This document shows, piece after piece, positions 7,501-8,861 of a DNA stretch of 8,861 nt (position 1 is the first letter of the stretch; each line of letters opens with the position of its first letter). The position numbers and the translations under genes were made by a program. The DNA is from an uncultured Fibrobacterota bacterium (lineage in GTDB: Bacteria > Fibrobacterota > Chitinivibrionia > Chitinivibrionales > CAIOZP01): assembly GCA_903862805.1 (NCBI GenBank), contig CAIOZP010000384.1, positions 1 through 8,861 of the forward strand. The letters run 5' to 3'. The notes under the pieces are model-generated. The model did no database searches and was not told where the DNA came from. It saw only the letters and a list, made by a program, of their open reading frames with translations.

Positions 7501-7930
7501 TTCCCGTGACCTCCAGATTCTCCGACGGCGCCTGCGAAAAAATCCCGATGCTGCCCGACGCGCCATTTATCGTGGTCGAACTGGTTTTGTGCGAACCAAC
7601 AGTATCAATCGTGAACATGCGGTTCTCGCGCATCAGACCGCCAAAACTTTCGACGTAGCTCACATGAACCGTATCGCCAATAGTTATCGCGTGCGAGAAA
7701 AGAATCGCTCCTTCCGCAGGAACAAAAACCCAGGGAAGATTTGCCGCCGATGATGTGTCGCTGCCACGGGCTTTAACCGAGGCGCTGTCAACGAAACGCT
7801 CGCTGATCCGGTAAGGGCCGGGCGATCCGTTGCCGATTATCGCCGTGTCGTGAAGCTGCGCCGAAGCAGTTCCGGCAGCCGCGAGGCAGCAGGCGGAGAT
7901 CAAAAAGAATTTTGTACGGAAAAAGATCAT
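4547..7930 (-). CDS. Very large secreted outer-membrane beta-barrel protein of unknown function, 1127 aa
   Basis: The frame is open from a GTG at 8035, but I choose ATG 7930 because it opens a textbook signal peptide (MIFFRTKFFLISACCLAAAGTASAQ). The 35 residues before it look non-coding. No clear Shine-Dalgarno precedes 7930. After the signal peptide, residues 26-125 form a Ser/Thr-rich N-terminal region. Residues 137-217 carry 'LEVTGSKTISVSAG', 'QVSGNISNNTQISANLSDKSG' and 'GETRELGQIDRVYIEMKNPRYRITAGDQ'. Residues 272-335 hold 'GPYYLHGN...VSVEVNGKTLQEGNDNDFTVDNDLGTLRFNP'. I know this pattern ('tGSK..sv..G', 'vs.vlSD.', 'DYt.D...G.i.F') from large uncharacterised outer-membrane proteins of FCB-type bacteria; the last motif also recalls SprA/Sov-type barrel proteins. 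The rest is rich in alternating beta-strand sequence and ends EARAYL. No enzyme motif is seen. A surface transport or secretion role is a guess. It is divergent from the gene at 8129. Confidence 0.85.
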   Translation of the reverse strand: MIFFRTKFFLISACCLAAAGTASAQLHDTAIIGNGSPGPYRISERFVDSASVKARGSDTSSAANLPWVFVPAEGAILFSHAITIGDTVHVSYVESFGGLMRENRMFTIDTVGSHKTSSTTINGASGSIGIFSQAPSENLEVTGSKTISVSAGSQGATTMDQSLDVQVSGNISNNTQISANLSDKSGTLQGETRELGQIDRVYIEMKNPRYRITAGDQILSLPLGGLINSMDKIKGLSAEYTGKVVDVGLTGAVSGGHFAVEYIRPTQGVQGPYYLHGNGEADQIEPVAGTVSVEVNGKTLQEGNDNDFTVDNDLGTLRFNPSYPVSDGMVAKVSYEYKTFDYMRIFGALKAGLASPDSEFFVRTDAWITSDDANTPLGFSLNDTDRRALAAAGDGPVKEAKGLSVMENDVPARDAITRLYKRDTTGTYFVFAPYNVMNPLDRSGRFEVWFSFVGAGKGEYQDSVGSDIDTIGGLTVQDARGLVYVYRGPGKGDYSIVSTLRAPARSILDETSIGFNLHNGIRGLVELAGTHIDKNTLSSVDEAKDLAGAMRWTLSAGYDSTTIVKASQRLWSRRWASPLADVFERKSTWDLEYLNDSIKTGDLLRLEAASRICSWIRLSGNVGGYFLENTPLAQNLSGRVDLGKGDRFVGDIFGTGITHGGPLAGSWAGRGGGDIGTAFLPVNPSVGGYSEWKRDTLGIARGNIGGNIGAKLKPVDFSEKFTASSDRRGSGSISAATDTGWTTIWEQRLALHKAMDARVEGTTSYQKNRADKSTNSTFLATVIGGFSSIRTGTAGNLNWSISSEKASVFVNVPVYVGLGRGSYSYDSTSNQYLPDKNGSWNIQQQESFDTLSASRVRKQHLGIDWDLRPPKGQIKGLMADLEWKGLLNIDEHRDIVTGSGWRTFVPGWSSVAGLDTAHIRYAQCSYKQEIIWRPSFQPILSTRLSGRPYLNRLPGTAEKGLELLGNVSLQKEKWNTSLDLSRTSIQRAGYSSNVAGLKDMYLSLTEERKTIRSLWVTGTETFGKAAAKDFPGGYYWRLKPGLSLRPKEIGRTDLSYTISGVDSENLTGPIEYPMAAGFANGISQQIDFRIDINTGKHMSVSGSYRGESGMDNGKWLHVMSLEARAYL

Positions 7931-8128
7931 GTCAGGAAAATACGGATTGCGTGGGAAGTGTTGGATCAGGAAGTTTTTTGAAGAGCATGTTTGTCTGGGC
8001 GTTTTTGTTTGAGGATTGTTGTTTTGCGAACGCACCTTTGATACGGTCCATTCATTTCAAAAACCACCAACTATATTCAAGTATTCAAAAAGATTACTTT
8101 TGCAGTATCTCCAACATTGAGGCCTTTA
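7931..8128. other. Divergent intergenic region between two outer-membrane protein genes
   Basis: 198 bases that must hold the promoters for both flanking genes. The middle (about 8055-8105) is AT-rich and contains TATTCAA twice in tandem (8074-8080 and 8082-8088). TATATT at 8073-8078 on the plus strand is a possible -10, but no good -35 partner was found on either strand, so no promoter is called. The part nearest 7930 stays open in the frame of the large gene back to a GTG at 8035, which I do not consider coding. Confidence 0.5.
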
Positions 8129-8861
8129 ATGAGTTTTCGGAGAATCGGATTATTCATACTGTTTGCCCAGACCTGTTTTGCACAGAGCTATCCCGCGCGT
8201 GGGCCAAGTACCGACTGGTTGAAGTACACAATGAACCTGAACGACTACGGCGTGGTTGCCAGAAGCGTAAGAGCACTTTCGATTTCACCAAGCCTGGCCC
8301 CCAGTGGTACTTATAGTGCTGACAAAAATTTTACATCTGCAAATGAAAAACCACCGTTTAACTGGAGCATTGGCTGTGCATATTCCTGGAATCGAAACGA
8401 TTTAGAAATTGAACGGGCAACTTCTTTTTCGGCAAGCACAGGAATGGCTTGGTCGCGATCGCACAATGATTATAATTCTGCTGAAAACAGTTGGACCAAT
8501 TACGGGCTTCATTCGATCAGCAGAGACACATCTCTCACAATCCCTTTTGCATTGTCATACAGCAAAGAAAATCGCAGATACCTTACTGAAAAAGAGTTTA
8601 TGCAATTCGACTTTAAGCTGAATGCCAACTCTGCTACGTTTGTATATGATCGTTCTCGGAACAATGTCATCAATTCAATCTCGGCATCTGGCAACTACCT
8701 TTACACCAGTTATCAATATAAAAAAGCAAGCACAGGAACATTGCCGCTTGTAAGCGACCTGGCTATTTATCCCTTGGGACACGGAAGGATTTTCAACGTA
8801 ACCGCTCCGGTTATTGCGTCGCAGCTTCTTGCGGTTGCGGGATGTAATGGGTTTTCGGTAA
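8129..8861 (+). CDS. Signal-peptide-bearing, beta-barrel-like surface protein, N-terminal 244 residues (partial at right edge)
   Basis: This gene is open from ATG 8129 to the end of the window. GAGG ends six bases before the start. The product opens with a clear signal peptide (MSFRRIGLFILFAQTCFAQ) cleaved before SYPARG. What follows is Asn/Ser/Tyr-rich with short alternating strands (for example WSIGCAYSWNRNDLEIERATSFSAS around residues 78-102, and LTIPFALSYSKENRRYLTEKEF around 136-157), as in outer-membrane barrels with strand-turn-strand repeats. Near the cut end, 'YPLGHGRIFNVTAPVIASQLL' (about 214-234) resembles a 'G.GRi..VT.A..A..lL' motif I recall from uncharacterised outer-membrane proteins; this is a weak memory, not a family assignment. 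It is transcribed away from the large outer-membrane gene and looks more AT-rich than it. The function is unknown and the C-terminus is missing. Confidence 0.82.
   Translation, partial: MSFRRIGLFILFAQTCFAQSYPARGPSTDWLKYTMNLNDYGVVARSVRALSISPSLAPSGTYSADKNFTSANEKPPFNWSIGCAYSWNRNDLEIERATSFSASTGMAWSRSHNDYNSAENSWTNYGLHSISRDTSLTIPFALSYSKENRRYLTEKEFMQFDFKLNANSATFVYDRSRNNVINSISASGNYLYTSYQYKKASTGTLPLVSDLAIYPLGHGRIFNVTAPVIASQLLAVAGCNGFSV

Noticed and set aside
7931..8035. N-terminal extension of the large outer-membrane protein from GTG 8035
   Set aside because: It would bury a perfect signal peptide 35 residues inside the protein. The extension is Asn/Gln/Lys-rich and looks like untranslated DNA, although AAGG just before the GTG keeps it formally possible.
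7912..8316. 134-codon plus-strand frame overlapping the start of the right-edge gene
   Set aside because: It overlaps the signal-peptide regions of both divergent genes in other frames, has no ribosome site and no domain, and the frame from 8129 explains the sequence better.
1..8861. CRISPR arrays, tRNA/rRNA genes, transposases, phage or toxin-antitoxin genes
   Set aside because: No regularly spaced direct repeats, cloverleaf or rRNA signature, DDE/integrase motif or small gene pair was seen on either strand.

Overview
The window looks like a chromosomal segment of a Gram-negative, diderm bacterium. Three of its five genes have Sec-type signal peptides and beta-barrel-like sequences, and one is half of an RND inner-membrane transporter. 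The very large outer-membrane protein has an N-terminal module that I associate from memory with uncharacterised proteins of the FCB group (Fibrobacterota, Gemmatimonadota, Zixibacteria and relatives). A Fibrobacterota-like or other FCB host is therefore my best guess, but this is inference and not proven by any marker gene here.

Left third (1-3229, all minus strand): a compact, self-regulated export cassette. A TetR/AcrR repressor (2556-3176) is followed by a signal-peptide-bearing DUF1302-like porin (1119-2489), then an RND/MMPL-type permease (start 1084, running off the left edge). A near-consensus sigma70 promoter sits in front of tetR. A perfect 8+8 bp dyad lies just downstream of it and should cover the transcription start. 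A degenerate copy of that dyad (15 of 20 bases, same length) lies between tetR and the porin, so the repressor probably controls both itself and the transport genes.

Middle (3230-4546): a BioC-like SAM-dependent methyltransferase (3458-4237, minus), probably malonyl-ACP O-methyltransferase of biotin synthesis. It has its own candidate promoter overlapped by a perfect 8-bp dyad. Between it and the next gene is a GC-rich, non-coding block (about 4324-4517) made almost entirely of successive inverted repeats. It is the most unusual non-genic structure in the window.

Right half (4547-8861): a 1127-residue secreted outer-membrane protein (4547-7930, minus) of unknown function. It is divergent from a second signal-peptide-bearing, barrel-like protein (8129 onward, plus) that is cut by the right edge. 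They share a 198-bp intergenic region. The right-edge gene and the methyltransferase look noticeably more AT-rich than the large outer-membrane gene.

I see no rRNA, tRNA, CRISPR array, transposase, phage gene or toxin-antitoxin pair. No defence system or enzyme pathway of an obviously new type is present. The points of interest are the regulated RND/porin cassette, the palindromic block and the two orphan surface proteins.
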